A stretch of 64,000 bases of DNA from Adineta vaga (lineage: Eukaryota; Rotifera): assembly GCA_021613535.1 (NCBI GenBank), contig CP075494.1, forward strand, positions 682,001 to 746,000. Reading direction: 5' to 3'. The notes under the pieces are model-generated. The model was not told the DNA's origin. It saw only the letters and a program-made list of their open reading frames with translations, and made no database searches. A program made the translations under genes and the position numbers. This document shows, piece by piece, positions 47,171 through 59,066 of this stretch (the stretch's first letter is position 1; each line of letters starts with the position of its first letter).

Positions 47171-48027
47171 TTATTTATTTGAAAAAAGTTTTTGCTTCTC
47201 AATAAATGTTCTGAAATTAAACTTACCCTCACCCCAAATATGAGTTTATGAAATAATTGAGAAAAAATGAATAAATAGTTTTCTGATTTATTTTGTTAAA
47301 CAATGACTTCATCAACAGTACATGTCGTGCAAAACACCAATAGAGAATAAGACCTTAAAAGAAATCATAGACTACAATATTAAAGATAGAATTCATTGAA
47401 AACTTAGCACCAATAGGAAAAAAAGCATATTATCAAAATCCAAATAAGTTTAGAACATATATCACGACTACTTGTGGTTAAAAGTTCAAAAATAGCAATC
47501 AGATCAAGAATTAAAATGATCTTTAATTAACAAAACATAAAATTTAATAAAAACTTTTTTCATATGAAACTTATTACTGAAGCTAATACACCACCGACAC
47601 TGGAACTAATAATAACAGGTCTATTGTCAGCATATACAACAGAAATTAATAATAAAATAAAAATAGATACGTAAATCAATGAATCTACCATGTTTAACTA
47701 TTTTCAAATGACGTAATTACATTCTTGATAAAGAGAAAAAACAAAACTTACTCATCAACATGTACCTGTTCGCTTGTTTGTTAAATAAAGACCAATAATT
47801 GCTGAAGAATAGCACAAAAAATCAAACATACCTTAGTCATAGATGCAAGCAGATGAGTGAGAATGTGTATAGATGTAAAACGTGTATAATAATGATGATT
47901 CAATTCTTATTCATCGTATAACTTTCACCTACTCGTTTACTATAACAGAATAAATATTGATAAGATAATTCAAGTATATTAAAACTCCTTTATTATTGAA
48001 TTTTCTTCACACATACAATTGAAAGTC
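47171..48027. other. Intergenic, nothing recognised
   Basis: AT-rich; no frame, RNA or repeat I can support. The last part is presumably the serpin promoter. Confidence 0.45.
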
Positions 48028-49397
48028 ATGGGTACATCAATATCTACTGTAAATGGTTTCAAACATTTTAATCAAAAACTTTATTCAGCTATCAGCCAAA
48101 CTCAAACTGGTAACAATATATTTCTTTCACCATCAAGTATTGCTTTAGCTATATCAATGTGTACTATTGGTGCTCAACATGAAACATTAAATCAAATGTT
48201 ACAAACACTTGAATTCTCATCAAAAGAAGAATTAATTCAATCATCTGAACAAATTCTTAATATCTTCAATTTAGTTGATAAAGATCGACAAATTCAATTG
48301 AAATTAGCTAATCGTCTTTATGCTCAAAAAACATATCAAATTCAAGAAGAATATTTACAAATTATTCGTAAATCTTTTTCAGCTGATATGAAACTTGAAG
48401 ATTTTAGAAACAAAAGTGAACAAATTGTTCAAGCAATTAATAATTGGGTTGAAGATCAAACAAATCAATTAATAAAAAATCTCCTCTCACCAATTGATAT
48501 TCGAGCTGACATACGATTAATTATCATTAATTGTATTTATTTTAAAGTATATAAAACTTTTTCATTAAAACATATTTATTTTTTTTTTGTTTTTTATATT
48601 TTAGGGAATATGGGTCAAACAATTTGATGAACGTAAAACTAATCATGATGCAAATTTTCATGAAGTTAATGGTACGAATTCAAAAATTAGTTTAATGTAT
48701 CAATATGGGAAATTTGCTTATGCCGAAAATAAATCTTTACAAATTCAAATTGTTCATATTCCGTATAAAAGTAGTAATGAAAATGTTCAATTTGTTTTTA
48801 CAATAATTTTACCAAATGAAGGTGTTTTATTATCAAAAATTGAAGAAAACTTTGCATCGAAAGTAGATTTATTAGAAGATATACTTCACCAACGAAATAC
48901 AACATCACAAGAATTAATGTTATATATACCAAAATTCAAAATGGAATTTTCATGTGAATTAAAAAGTGTTTTAGAACAACTCGGAATGAAAAATGCATTT
49001 GATGAAAATCAAGCAGATTTTAATGATATTTTCAAGAAACAAGATGATGGAGTTGGTTTATTTATTAGTAAGGTAGAGCATATTGTTTGTTAAAGAAACT
49101 TTTTTTATTGGTTTTATTTGATAATTTTAGGTTATTCATAAAGCATTTATTGATGTTAATGAACAGGGTAAAATCTAAGCATAGAAATGAAATGAAAAAT
49201 TTTCAATATTTTTTATAGGAACAGAAGCAGCTGCTGCTACAGCGATCTTAGGAGTGGCAAAAGGTATAGGACGACGACAACCACAACCAATTTTATTTCG
49301 AACTGATCGTCCATTTTTATTTTATATTCGAGAAGTTCGACAAAATCAAACATTATTTACCGGTAAATTTCTTACCTGTACAAATTTATCATCTTAA
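48028..49397 (+). CDS. Intracellular-type serpin
   Basis: Exons 48028-48546, 48605-49072, 49131-49167 and 49219-49397 give 400 aa, the usual serpin length. NIFLSPSSIALAISM is the helix-B signature region. The reactive-loop hinge reads EQGTEAAAATA and the C-terminus has RPFLFYIRE. Counting from the hinge by analogy with alpha-1-antitrypsin puts P1 at the Lys of LGVAK-GIGRR, predicting trypsin-like targets. The alanine-rich hinge indicates an inhibitory serpin. No signal peptide is seen, as in clade-B types. The 37-nt micro-exon (49131-49167) encodes the strand leading into the loop. Confidence 0.9.
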
Positions 49398-49469
49398 TTT
49401 TTCGAATAATAAACATATACGACTATGCAATTCTATCAGATCATTTTTATTTCAAATTTGTCAACATAT

Positions 49470-50495
49470 GAAATATCTTTTCAAATAGTTCATTCAATGT
49501 TTTCTAATTTCCCTTGTTGACATTCACTATTTGACCAAGACCATTGTTGAACTAGAACACCAACAATTGTAGTACACATTGGTATATCAATCCATTGATT
49601 TAAAGCATTTTTTGGTGTTAAATGATAATATCCATTTAAAAGTAATTCAAAACATTGAGTACTCGATTACCAGCACGATTTGTTAGACGATAGAAATCAT
49701 CGTTGAGGGATTCAACAATCTATTGTTGATTACTTGCACCTCCATATTCTAGTTGACTGATAAATGCATGATTTTGGTTATTAACTGCACAAAGACTGCT
49801 TCGATAGGAGCATATTTTGGTGTTATTCGATATATACCTCCGATTCCAGCTGCAGCTGCTGTTGAAGTTGTTCTGACAGTTGTAGATCCGGAGTTTGAAT
49901 TCGTACCATTATTTAATCGAATAATACTAATTCTGTCAGTTTTTGCATTGAAAATGATTTGATTGTTGTTGATTGGAAGATTGATAGTTTGAAGGTCGGC
50001 ATTGTTATTGAAAGTATAGAGTGTAGCATCAGAAAGTATATAACCACCTTGTAAATTAAGATGAAGCTGTTGTGGAAGTGGATATAAATCAAATTTACGT
50101 GAAACATCCCAACTTGATACTTCATTCCAAATCATTAAATAAAACTCACCATTACGTTTCTGAAAAATTAACTGTCGAACATTAGTTAAGTTTCCAGTGA
50201 GTGTATAAGTCAATGTATTTGGAAAGAAATTTGGTCCCTTATCATTTAATACTGATATTAAGTATTTTATTGCTCGAAATGCTGGTTTTTCTGTTAAATT
50301 ATTTCGCAATAAGCCAAATAATCCTTCCATACCTGGTAATGCTTGATCTACAAGTTCATACTTATATGTACGATCAATACCATGTGAAAGAATTCAGCAA
50401 ATATCTGAAGTGTATATTTTCCATTAGCTTCTTCTGATACATCACCAAGATCGATATAATTATTATGACCAGTTTCTGTATCTTGAATAGTTTTA
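49470..50495 (-). pseudogene. Glycoside-hydrolase-like gene with ricin-B-like lectin tail, decayed
   Basis: Reading the minus strand from 50495: NNYIDLGDVSEEANGKYTLQ, then a frameshift near 50390 inside a FAEFF/HGIDRTY segment, then a long frame (to 49749) with GLFGLLRNN, KPAFRAIKYLI and LIFQKRNGEFYLMIW. This looks like the C-terminal part of bacterial glycoside hydrolases of the GH5/39/79 type. Below 49740 a QxW-like fold is hinted by FYRLTNRAGNRVLNV and a later QQWSWSN, interrupted by stops and frame changes: a ricin-B/CBM13-like carbohydrate-binding module. The catalytic N-terminal half is absent. Likely a horizontally acquired secreted enzyme, now dead. Confidence 0.6.
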
Positions 50496-50549
50496 CGAGG
50501 GTGTGTGTAGGAATCTCAGATGGATGTAGTACCCACACTCACACCCTCA
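50496..50549. repeat. TGTGGG hairpin 11
   Basis: GAGGGTGTGTGTAGG, loop ending GATGTAGTACCC, then ACACTCACACCCTCAA. It sits at the end of recognisable glycoside-hydrolase sequence. Confidence 0.8.
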
Positions 50550-51970
50550 ACTAATTTAATATTTAAAAAATAATTTTGGCATACTTCGCCAATCGAATCT
50601 TTTAAATCTATTTTGTCATAGAGGTTATTATAGAAGATATTCAATTGCAATGTTATAGATACTAACATGTATGTTTATTTCGATCATACAACGAGAAACT
50701 GATTTTAGAGAAGCAAATGTGAGAATAGAAGTAACAAGAAATTCATTCGCAGCATGGGTTGATGTAGGATGTGAAGAATATTTCACTTCTATCTTTAGAT
50801 TTTATTTGATCAGATCTCGATTAGACAGACTAAGAGTTTAGCAAAACTCTTGGAATTTATCGTCCTACGAGTAGCTAAACTCATCACATAAGCTATCGTA
50901 AAATGGAGATCAAGACATAATACAGTTGTACTGTTCATTGACATAAAGTAATAACAATTCAACAGCTGATATGGAAACTCTGTTATCGTAAGATATAGGG
51001 TGTGGGTGGGTGCGTGTAGATGTGAGTAGTGTATATACAAATTTATAGATTTATACTACACTCTCAATAAATTGAAATTTATCTTTATTAATCAATTTTT
51101 AGTATTTGATTTTCTATTTCAATAAATCAATTGAAATTAAATTGAAATGACGAGAAATGTAATATTCTATATTTGTATGATCATTTCATGTCCACACCAT
51201 TGATAAGTTGTTTTATTAAACTTTTTACTTCTGAATCATAACAGATTTTTAATTTTATTCATTATTTAAAATAATATTTTACTAACAGGAATTTTATTTT
51301 AACCTTTAACATTTGAAATGTAATCAATGATTATTTACTGATTTGTAATAATAATAAAAATTGATGTGTTTTTCTGTTTTCTCTAAAAATCTTAAAAAAG
51401 AATGATTCATTAGTATTCTTATTTTGAAACGAAATTAATAGCTAATTTACGTGACCGTGAACAAAAAAGTACTAACATAGTACTTGAACGTTCTTTTTTA
51501 TCGTAAATGAACACGAAAAAGTACGATCATAGTCCTTGAATGTTCTTCCTAATTACATGTCACAAAAAAAACTAGTTGAAACGGATAATTGTAATATTTT
51601 CGAACGAAATCTATATCATTAGATTTACAAAAGAACAAATTTCTTTCTTCATTGAACTATTCGGAAAAAAGAAGAGAATTTTGTTTTTGCTTTTCTGGAA
51701 TATATGAAAACGAAATTCATCGCAGAATATAGATGATTTTCGCAATATAACAATATACGTCACGCTTCAATGGCCACTTATTTTCAGCGATTAAATAATT
51801 ATATATGGGGTCAAAATTTCATCAGTACAAATACCTTTGACAATACATTTATCTTCATGATTATTTCTTCTATATAATTTTTTATATATTGTACTCCTAC
51901 GGTAAAATACTAGATAATATTTCTATTCAATATTAGTCTTAGTTTTTTGATTTATTTAGTATTCAACAAT
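50550..51970. other. Intergenic, contains half-hairpin and a short tandem duplication
   Basis: No gene supported. An imperfect two-copy tandem of about 45 nt sits near 51461-51555 (shared cores AAAAAGTAC, CATAGT and TTGAA-GTTCTT). Confidence 0.45.
50997..51067. repeat. TGTGGG half-hairpin 12 (G-rich arm only)
   Basis: AGGGTGTGGGTGGGTGCGTG then GTAGATGTGAGTAGT; the expected C-rich arm is reduced to ACACTCTCAA. Confidence 0.55.
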
Positions 51971-52437
51971 ATGAATTCATCAATTGTCGCTTTTGTCCTT
52001 TTTGGCATTCTCTTCATCAACGCAATCAATGCAAGAAGAATTAATGTTGAAGATTCAGATGAACGACCTTTTGAAAGTCTATATACGAAACGAGCTGCTA
52101 CTTAACGAAGGTATTTAGTTTTTAATAATATAATATTCTTCGTTTATCATAATATTATTAATGAATGTATTATTTATTTTCTTTTATAGCTATCAAAACA
52201 TCAAGTAGATGTGTAAGTATAATTAATGGTAAAGATTATGTTGGTGGTGATATAGATATTAATCATCCAGTACAATTACGTTCAACTGCTGCGTGTGCTG
52301 CATTATGCGACTCAATTCCAGATTGTTTTCGTTGGTCATTTGATAAAACAACTGGAAGATGCTTCCCCAAAGATAAAGCAGCTCGTTATATCGACAATTC
52401 CAAGACTTACACAGGCGAGTGTACCAAATCTACTTAA
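51971..52437 (+). CDS. Secreted PAN/apple-domain protein, exon structure unresolved
   Basis: Exon 1 (from ATG 51971) encodes a clear signal peptide and RRINVEDSDERPFESLYTKR followed by AAT and an in-frame TAA at about 52103. The second open region (to 52437) has six cysteines in PAN-like spacing: CVSIIN, AACAALCDSIPDCFRW, GRCFPKD, YTGEC. An acceptor TTTATAG precedes it at about 52189, but I find no donor in exon 1 that keeps frame before the stop. Options are a non-obvious splice site, a nonsense mutation, or two transcripts. PAN domains bind protein or sugar outside the cell. Confidence 0.55.
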
Positions 52438-52603
52438 AATTTTCTTCATCGATGGTGATGAAATAATAAAACACTTTTGAATACTAAAAAATATACTTCA
52501 TATCCATTTTATTCTTTTCTTTTCTTTTCTCTAATAACTAACAATAATCATTCTTTTTATCATATTATTAATAAAATTTTAAGCTTTAATTGGATATCTT
52601 CTT

Positions 52604-52633
52604 CACTCACACCCACCCACACCCACACCCTCA
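52604..52633. repeat. TGTGGG half-hairpin 13 (C-rich arm only)
   Basis: CACCCACCCACACCCACACC followed by CTCAA, about 165 nt after the PAN gene stop. Confidence 0.6.
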
Positions 52634-53119
52634 ATTTGAATGAGAAAAGTAGGTATAGATCAATTGATTCATAAAAATCTCGTTTGATTAGTATTTTACA
52701 GAAGGTATAAGAGGAAGAAAACGAACATATATGAAACTTCGCTATTGAATCAAAGATTTATTGTCATGATTTACATCTTCAAGATTTCTCGATTGATTTG
52801 TTCTTGTTCACGAATTTTAGTAGACCATTTGTTTTCTAAAAACTACTTTTTTAGAATTGTGTTATGCACGAAGGACCCACGTGACAAGAATGATATATGA
52901 AATATTTGTCATTCACATAATCAAACAGACTAGGAAAGGAGAAAATATTATATTATTTACCACTTATTTCTTTCATGATATACGCTGTTGATTTTGTTTC
53001 TTTCTTCATTATTTCGACAAGGTGATTTTAATAGAAATATTTTCTTTATCTTAGTAAGATCATGAACAATTAAAATAAATGATTGTGTTTGTTACTAACA
53101 TAAAAAAAAACTTTCTCTT
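52634..53119. other. Intergenic, nothing recognised
   Basis: AT-rich with no supported element. Confidence 0.4.
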
Positions 53120-53260
53120 TTACCTTTACCAACAGAAATTATTCATCATATATTAGATTATTATGATGTTGAAATGATTCTCTTTCAAGTTCGTTGTGTC
53201 TGTACAACATTAAATAACATTGTTAACACTCACGACTGATTTGCATTCGATTACATTATT
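53120..53260 (+). pseudogene. F-box fragment
   Basis: LPLPTEIIHHILDYYDVEMI followed by RCVCTTLNNIV and a stop matches the F-box region that starts many bdelloid F-box or NHL genes. Nothing downstream continues it, so it is an isolated fragment. Confidence 0.45.
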
Positions 53261-54349
53261 GATGATAGTATAATACGTGTTACTGGTTGCGTTAAACGTT
53301 GAATATTGTTAGAATCTGGGTAAACCATATATGATGTTAAGAATTCTTTATATTTCAAAATAAATAAACATTGATCAAACTTTATTTTATATTCAAACAA
53401 TTGATTTTTCATAAAAATTTTTCTTAAAAATATTTCGATATTTGTTTGATGAAAACAGATTTCAGAAGAACTTGTGATATAAACTGAGTGATAAACTAAG
53501 TTAAGATTTTCTTCTTTCAACGCTCAAACAAACAAAAAAAGAACTGTATAGTCATAAACTATGAATCAAACAGTAGCATACATAGCAATAAAGATTAACA
53601 GACAAAGATTATTCTAATCAAATTTTCTATTTTTCTACAACATGGTACCAAATTGATCTCTTCGGAATGTACGAAAAAGACATTTTTGCTTATCGAAAAA
53701 TATTAGGTCAGCTTCTTTCGTTCCTACACTGTTCTTACCTTCGTAAATATTTGTATATCACGTACTGATAAATGAAGCAATGATTATAAAACAAAAAGAA
53801 TAAAGGCATATGTCAACATATAATTAGTTATATAGGTAGTAATAATTTTTATCTTTGTCTTTATTAGTTGGTCAATTTACTTTTATGTTTCACATGTATA
53901 TCATAGAACATTTAAAAACAAAATATTCATTTAGAAAAAAGAAGTAATCCAACTTGGGTATAGAGTATCAGTCGCACCTGTATATTTGCAAAGAAAAGAA
54001 AAGAAATTGTTGACATTTCAGATAAAATAAAATCAGTATTATATTCTATTTATAGTATAAAATAAACTGAATATCAGTAAAAGTTTGTGAAAAAGTATCT
54101 TGATGATGAAATTGACGTATAATTATTCTATTCATACTCGTATCTTATATCTTGATCTATATCAGAATACGAGAAACAATGTCCATAAAATCGAACTATA
54201 AATCTAAGACAAATTCAAGTCAATTGTTACCTGTTTTTTTTATCTATGATTCATAACAGTCTTTTTAAACGCTAAGGACATTTAAAAAAAGAACTGATAA
54301 TAAATAATATGTGAAAAGATTTTATAAGAAAATTTTTTTAAATATATTA
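53261..54349. other. Intergenic, nothing recognised
   Basis: AT-rich; a minus-strand open frame at 53251-53520 shows no domain. Confidence 0.4.
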
Positions 54350-56281
54350 ATGTTCTTACTGAAATTATTTTTCTGTATTCTTCATTTTATTTCAATAACA
54401 ACATTAATCCAATCCCAAACAATATGTCTCGATAATTCAATCATTACTTGTCATTGTACAGAAAATAAACTTGTCGTAGCATGTATTCAAAATCTTCTAA
54501 GTGATGAAATTTTTATCGATTGGTCAACATTTTCATCAGATGAATATCAACATTATTCATTTATTTTTATTAACTTCACACGTTTAACAACTCAAACATT
54601 TACTAATTTTTCATCAAGATTTCCTTTACTTTCAGAAATTAAATTTCATTTTCTAAATGGAATTAATCAAATAGCTGAAAATACTTTTCAACAATTGAGT
54701 CCTTCTTCACAAACACGATTTTCTATTGAATTTAATTCACCAAGAGATTTTCAACTTGGTGATAATGCATTTAATACTTCTATGAAATATATGGAATTTA
54801 CTATTAAAAATATTCAATATAATACTATTCATAATCTTTCATATCAATTTAATTTAAACGCATTTAATAATACACAAATTTTTCAAATAGATATTCTAAA
54901 TTCTAAAGAATTTCAATTCATTTCAAATCAATCATCAATTTTACATTGGGAACAAGTTACATTTAATAATTGTTCATTAACAAATGTTGATCTTCTTATT
55001 GAAAGTTTATCATCTGAATTATTAGAATCTTTAGATTTATCATCAAATTATTTAATTCAAATTCCTTCATTAATGAAATTCAATAAAATTATTATTCTAG
55101 ATTTACAGGATAATTGGATTGAAGAAATTCCTTCAAATATTTTCTTTAATATGAAATATTTAACTGCACTCGATCTATCAAAAAATCGAATAAAACAAAT
55201 TGTACACGATGCATTTATTGGATTAGATAATTTAATTGATTTAAATTTAAATAATAATCATTTAACTTCATTGGAAAGTCTGATAAATCGTTATGAATTA
55301 AGATCATTTTTATCTCCATTAAATCAAACATTACATTCTCTTGATTTATCAAACAATGCTTTTCATGAACTTAATATAATAGAAAATCTTTTAAATCTAA
55401 AATCATTAGAAATATGTTGTAATCAAATAAAATCATTAAATGAAGATACATTTAAAAATTTACATAAACTTCAAGTAATTAATATAAGTTATAATCAAAT
55501 TGAATCAATTCATCCATGGACTTTTAATCAAACAATTTTAGAAAGTCTTGATTTAAGTTCGAATCCAATATCTTCATTAGAAACAATAATAACAGTTTAT
55601 GATGAACAAATGAAACCTAAAAATGAAACAACTTCGTTTCTTTATAGTATAGCAGAGACGCTTGAAGATTTATTATTAGCAAACTGTATGAATTTACTTG
55701 AAATCAACTGGTTTATTTTTACAAAATTAAAACAAATAACATCGATAAATTTTTCTGGAATTTCAAAAACAGATCAATTTTGGATATTAGAATCGAGAGA
55801 TGGTACACCAATTCAATGGAATCATCATTTACTTAATTTTGAAATTTTGATTAATAATATTCAGTTTAATAATAAGGATTATTGTTTATCGAAACCAATA
55901 TTTCAGATATTGAATCAAACAATTTTATTTCTTAATGAAAATCATCCATGTAATTGTTTTACATTTATGTGGAAAAATATTATTTATCCAAAACAAGTTC
56001 TAAATTGTTTATCAAATCAATCGATTGTTCATGAATTAACTAAAGAATGTATGCATATTGATTCTTATTGTTCATCTATGATCAGTACTACTACTACTAA
56101 ACCAACAAGAAATGATAATGGAAAATGGAAAATAGTATTAGCAATTGTGATTCCTTTAACAATTGTTATGATTATTTTATCTTTAGCTGCTTTTTATATT
56201 ATTCAAAGACGAAATAAGAGGAAGACAAACGAAAATGTTGACATAAAAGGAGGAATTGTGAATATTTTTACTAAGAAGTGA
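54350..56281 (+). CDS. Leucine-rich-repeat single-pass membrane receptor-like protein
   Basis: 643 aa, single exon. The ATG at 54350 begins a signal peptide (MFLLKLFFCILHFISI). Then comes a Cys-rich cap (CLDNSIITCHC), about eight clear LRRs (LESLDLSSNYL, LDLQDNWIEEIP, LDLSKNRIKQI, LNLNNNHLTSL, LDLSNNAFHEL, LEICCNQIKSL, VINISYNQIESI, LDLSSNPISSL), a C-terminal cap with CNCF, a TM (about residues 590-616) and a short basic tail. It has no TIR or kinase domain, so it would need partners to signal. Likely an adhesion or recognition protein at the cell surface. Confidence 0.88.
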   Translation: MFLLKLFFCILHFISITTLIQSQTICLDNSIITCHCTENKLVVACIQNLLSDEIFIDWSTFSSDEYQHYSFIFINFTRLTTQTFTNFSSRFPLLSEIKFHFLNGINQIAENTFQQLSPSSQTRFSIEFNSPRDFQLGDNAFNTSMKYMEFTIKNIQYNTIHNLSYQFNLNAFNNTQIFQIDILNSKEFQFISNQSSILHWEQVTFNNCSLTNVDLLIESLSSELLESLDLSSNYLIQIPSLMKFNKIIILDLQDNWIEEIPSNIFFNMKYLTALDLSKNRIKQIVHDAFIGLDNLIDLNLNNNHLTSLESLINRYELRSFLSPLNQTLHSLDLSNNAFHELNIIENLLNLKSLEICCNQIKSLNEDTFKNLHKLQVINISYNQIESIHPWTFNQTILESLDLSSNPISSLETIITVYDEQMKPKNETTSFLYSIAETLEDLLLANCMNLLEINWFIFTKLKQITSINFSGISKTDQFWILESRDGTPIQWNHHLLNFEILINNIQFNNKDYCLSKPIFQILNQTILFLNENHPCNCFTFMWKNIIYPKQVLNCLSNQSIVHELTKECMHIDSYCSSMISTTTTKPTRNDNGKWKIVLAIVIPLTIVMIILSLAAFYIIQRRNKRKTNENVDIKGGIVNIFTKK

Positions 56282-56535
56282 TATTTTTTAATTGATCATA
56301 TCTCGTTTGATTTGAATATTTCCTCTTGATGAAAATTCAACTATACGTAATTTTGAAGTACATATTAATAATAAAATTATGAGATATATTGTTAAAGAGA
56401 AAGAATACGCGAAACGAAACTATCGAGAAGCAATTAAAAAAAGGTCATGGAGCTTATTTAATGTATCAAGAAGAAGAGGCTCAAATATTCAGTGTTTTTC
56501 TTGGTAATTTATCAGTACATAACGAAGCTATGATC

Positions 56536-56589
56536 GAGGGTGTGGGTGTGGGTATTTCATCTATCCAACACCCACACCCACACCCTCAA
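56536..56589. repeat. TGTGGG hairpin 14 (best-preserved copy)
   Basis: GAGGGTGTGGGTGTGGGT against ACACCCACACCCACACCCTC, with a loop of about 17 nt; the arms are almost perfectly complementary. Confidence 0.9.
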
Positions 56590-57214
56590 GTCATCTATAA
56601 TTGGTTTTATTTTCTCAAGAGGGTCGTTGTTAGAAATATCTTCGTTATTAGCAAAGTACAAGTAATGTAGAATGTCTTGATATCGATTTCGTGTAAAATA
56701 CTGACTGAAAATGGATGTAGATCATAAATGATCGGTGCTCTAGTAATTCGAAATCATATTTTTGTTGATAAGACCAGTAAGCATCGTAATCGCAAGAAAT
56801 ATATGGGTGAATTGCAAAAAAGTCTTTTTTCTGAAAATAATGATCGAATTCAAAGATGGTAAAACGATTTGAAATATGTATGTGATGATTTCGGACCCCA
56901 GAAATGAGAAATAGTATGTGTATACTTTTAATTCATTCAAAGAAATCGTATTTATACTGTATTTCTCCCGTTCTTATATTGTTCTCGGTACATACAGTAT
57001 CACACTATATGAAATATATGAGAGAAGGGAAAAGATAAGTGTATCAATATCCCTATAGGATACATAAAATAAGAGGCTAATATCTAAGAGGAAAAAAAAG
57101 TGTGCAATCATTTAGATTGTCACACTGTAAACGATCAGTTGTGGAAGAAACTTTTACTATAAAAATGTTGTTTCCTATGTTATCGCTTCACACCTATTCG
57201 AAGTTTGTTTGATT
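56590..57214. other. Intergenic, nothing recognised
   Basis: No supported gene between the hairpin at 56.5 kb and the PARP-like gene. Confidence 0.4.
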
Positions 57215-58714
57215 TTAATATTTAATGTAATAGATTGGCAAAATCTTTCGATTAGAATTGATAATATAAGTTCCTAGTTCATCTGTTGTAGAATCATATG
57301 CCAATGGATTTGCTCGAATTATTTTGTCCTTATGACATGTTCGACCAACAAGTACATTACACACAAGCAACGCGTTTGGACGACCATTTACTGAATCCGA
57401 GGATGAGTCGTTTGCTTGATAAGCCTCAGGTGATTGAAAGTGCCACCCATAAAGATATATTCTCACTAGTATATAAAAAGATAATTATAAGTGAAATGTG
57501 TCGATCAAATCACTAACATATATATATATATATATATATACCCTAATGATCATTATTAAATCCATGTTGAAGGATATGTAGAGCGCGCACTTGTGAACAT
57601 GGATAAACAAGAATTTTTTCAATTTGATCGTCATGTCGAAGATTATGAATAACTTCTTTATGATCACGATACTGAGAGGACCAAGATGAATTTTCGACTT
57701 CATGAATTTCAATCACATCTTCTCTTTGTCTGGCATATCTTTGGGATACTCTTTCGAACTCTTCAGATGATTCTTCAACAGGTTGTGAAACACTTGATGC
57801 CATTGACCAAACTTCATTTGTAGTCGGAATCCATAGTAGATTGGCTGAGTGTGGAGTCTCGATACGAGAATCAAATCGATCACGTGCTTCCTTTAACGAC
57901 ACAAGCGTATCATGAGGAGATACACAGTCATGAATAGTATTGGTGATCTCTATTCTTCCATTGTTATAGGCAAGACAAATCAAGATTGAAAACTTGACAG
58001 TATGCGATGAGGCTGAGGCTATTGTCTGCTTAATTTGATCACCTAAATGTTTTTGTACCATTTCCAAAAGTCTATATAGAAAGTAAATGGAACAGAGAAA
58101 TCTTTGATCAATTGCATCGAATAGATAATACGTGCCTCTGGTAGTTGATATCATTTGTTACATCCCATGCCCAAACAACAAAATTCTCCTCGATATAGTT
58201 GTAATATCATCGGTACATAAAACTTGATTACAAAACAAATTAGTATGCACACTTTGACCATTATATAGAAAAAGAATTAGTGGTTGAACCTACAAAAATT
58301 AATTTTACCATTTCATATCTGTTATGCAACAAAAAATAAAATACAGACATTGTTATAATTGTAAAGAGAATGTAGCAGTGCTTGATCAATTGAACCCATA
58401 TACAATGGTGGACCAGAGGTTGGATATTGTTCGGTGAATTCACTCAAAAACTGCTGCATCAGCTCAGAAATACGATTATCTGATAATTCTTCGTCAGCAC
58501 GCAGATCTTCCACTAATTCGTATTTCTGTTTATGTATTGATTTTAATTGAACAAGCAAACAACTTACTTAAATTCAGAGAATGCGGCGGAGAAGGATCAA
58601 TAAAACTTAGATGAATCTAGAATGAGATATCAATTGAAAGAAAATTTCATAATATCGACATACGGGCATATAATCAGGACTGATACATTCGTCTTCTTCC
58701 TGTAAGTTCGACAT
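57215..58714 (-). CDS. PARP/ADP-ribosyltransferase-like protein, about five exons
   Basis: Reading the minus strand: start near 58714 (MSNLQEEDECISPDYMP). Exons follow at about 58565-58613 (IHLSFIDPSPPHSL), 58322-58532 (YELVEDLRADEELSD), 57543-58154 and 57215-57466; exact joins are uncertain. The fourth exon has EVENSSWSSQYRDHKEVI then SQVRALHILQHGF, and the last has NALLVCNVLVGRTCH, LAYDSTTDELGTYII and LPIYYIKY. These match the shape of a PARP catalytic domain (xxLW..Y..., H..I...GF, ML.C.VL.G, YDS, P.YLI.Y). The usual HG(T) is VYPC here, so NAD binding and activity are doubtful. An AT dinucleotide tract occupies the intron at about 57520-57540. Confidence 0.5.
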
Positions 58715-58834
58715 TGATTGCGATGTTGATATTGTGTCAGTTATTGAATATGAATACGTACAATAATAAAATTCGTTGTTGTTTTATCTAAATTGCGAGA
58801 AAAAAGGAATACATATCCGTTGTTTTATCATAAT

Positions 58835-59066
58835 TGTAACGATATCTGTGACAATATCGTTCTATCCATTTTTCTTGCTTCTCCTTTTTCTGTCATCTAC
58901 ATATATCTCTCTCGTACATTTGTTTCCTGTGTTCTCTTTCTCTTGGTTGCACATGCACATATATAACTGCGTGTTTCTACCTGTTAAAGAGGCGGTTTAG
59001 GAGAGGAATAAATAAACAAAGGCAATGTTTCATCAGTGCATACATGACTTCCACAAAAAATCGTCA
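58835..59066 (+). mobile_element. Left long terminal repeat of a small LTR element
   Basis: Begins TGTAAC and ends near TCGTCA. It contains a TATA-like ACATATATAACT and, about 50 nt later, AATAAATAAA polyadenylation-like signals, the normal promoter and poly(A) layout of an LTR. Directly downstream, TGGCGAACCTGACA at 59071 looks like a tRNA primer-binding site of the tRNA-Arg type used by some gypsy elements. It matches 59600-59795 closely. Confidence 0.65.
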
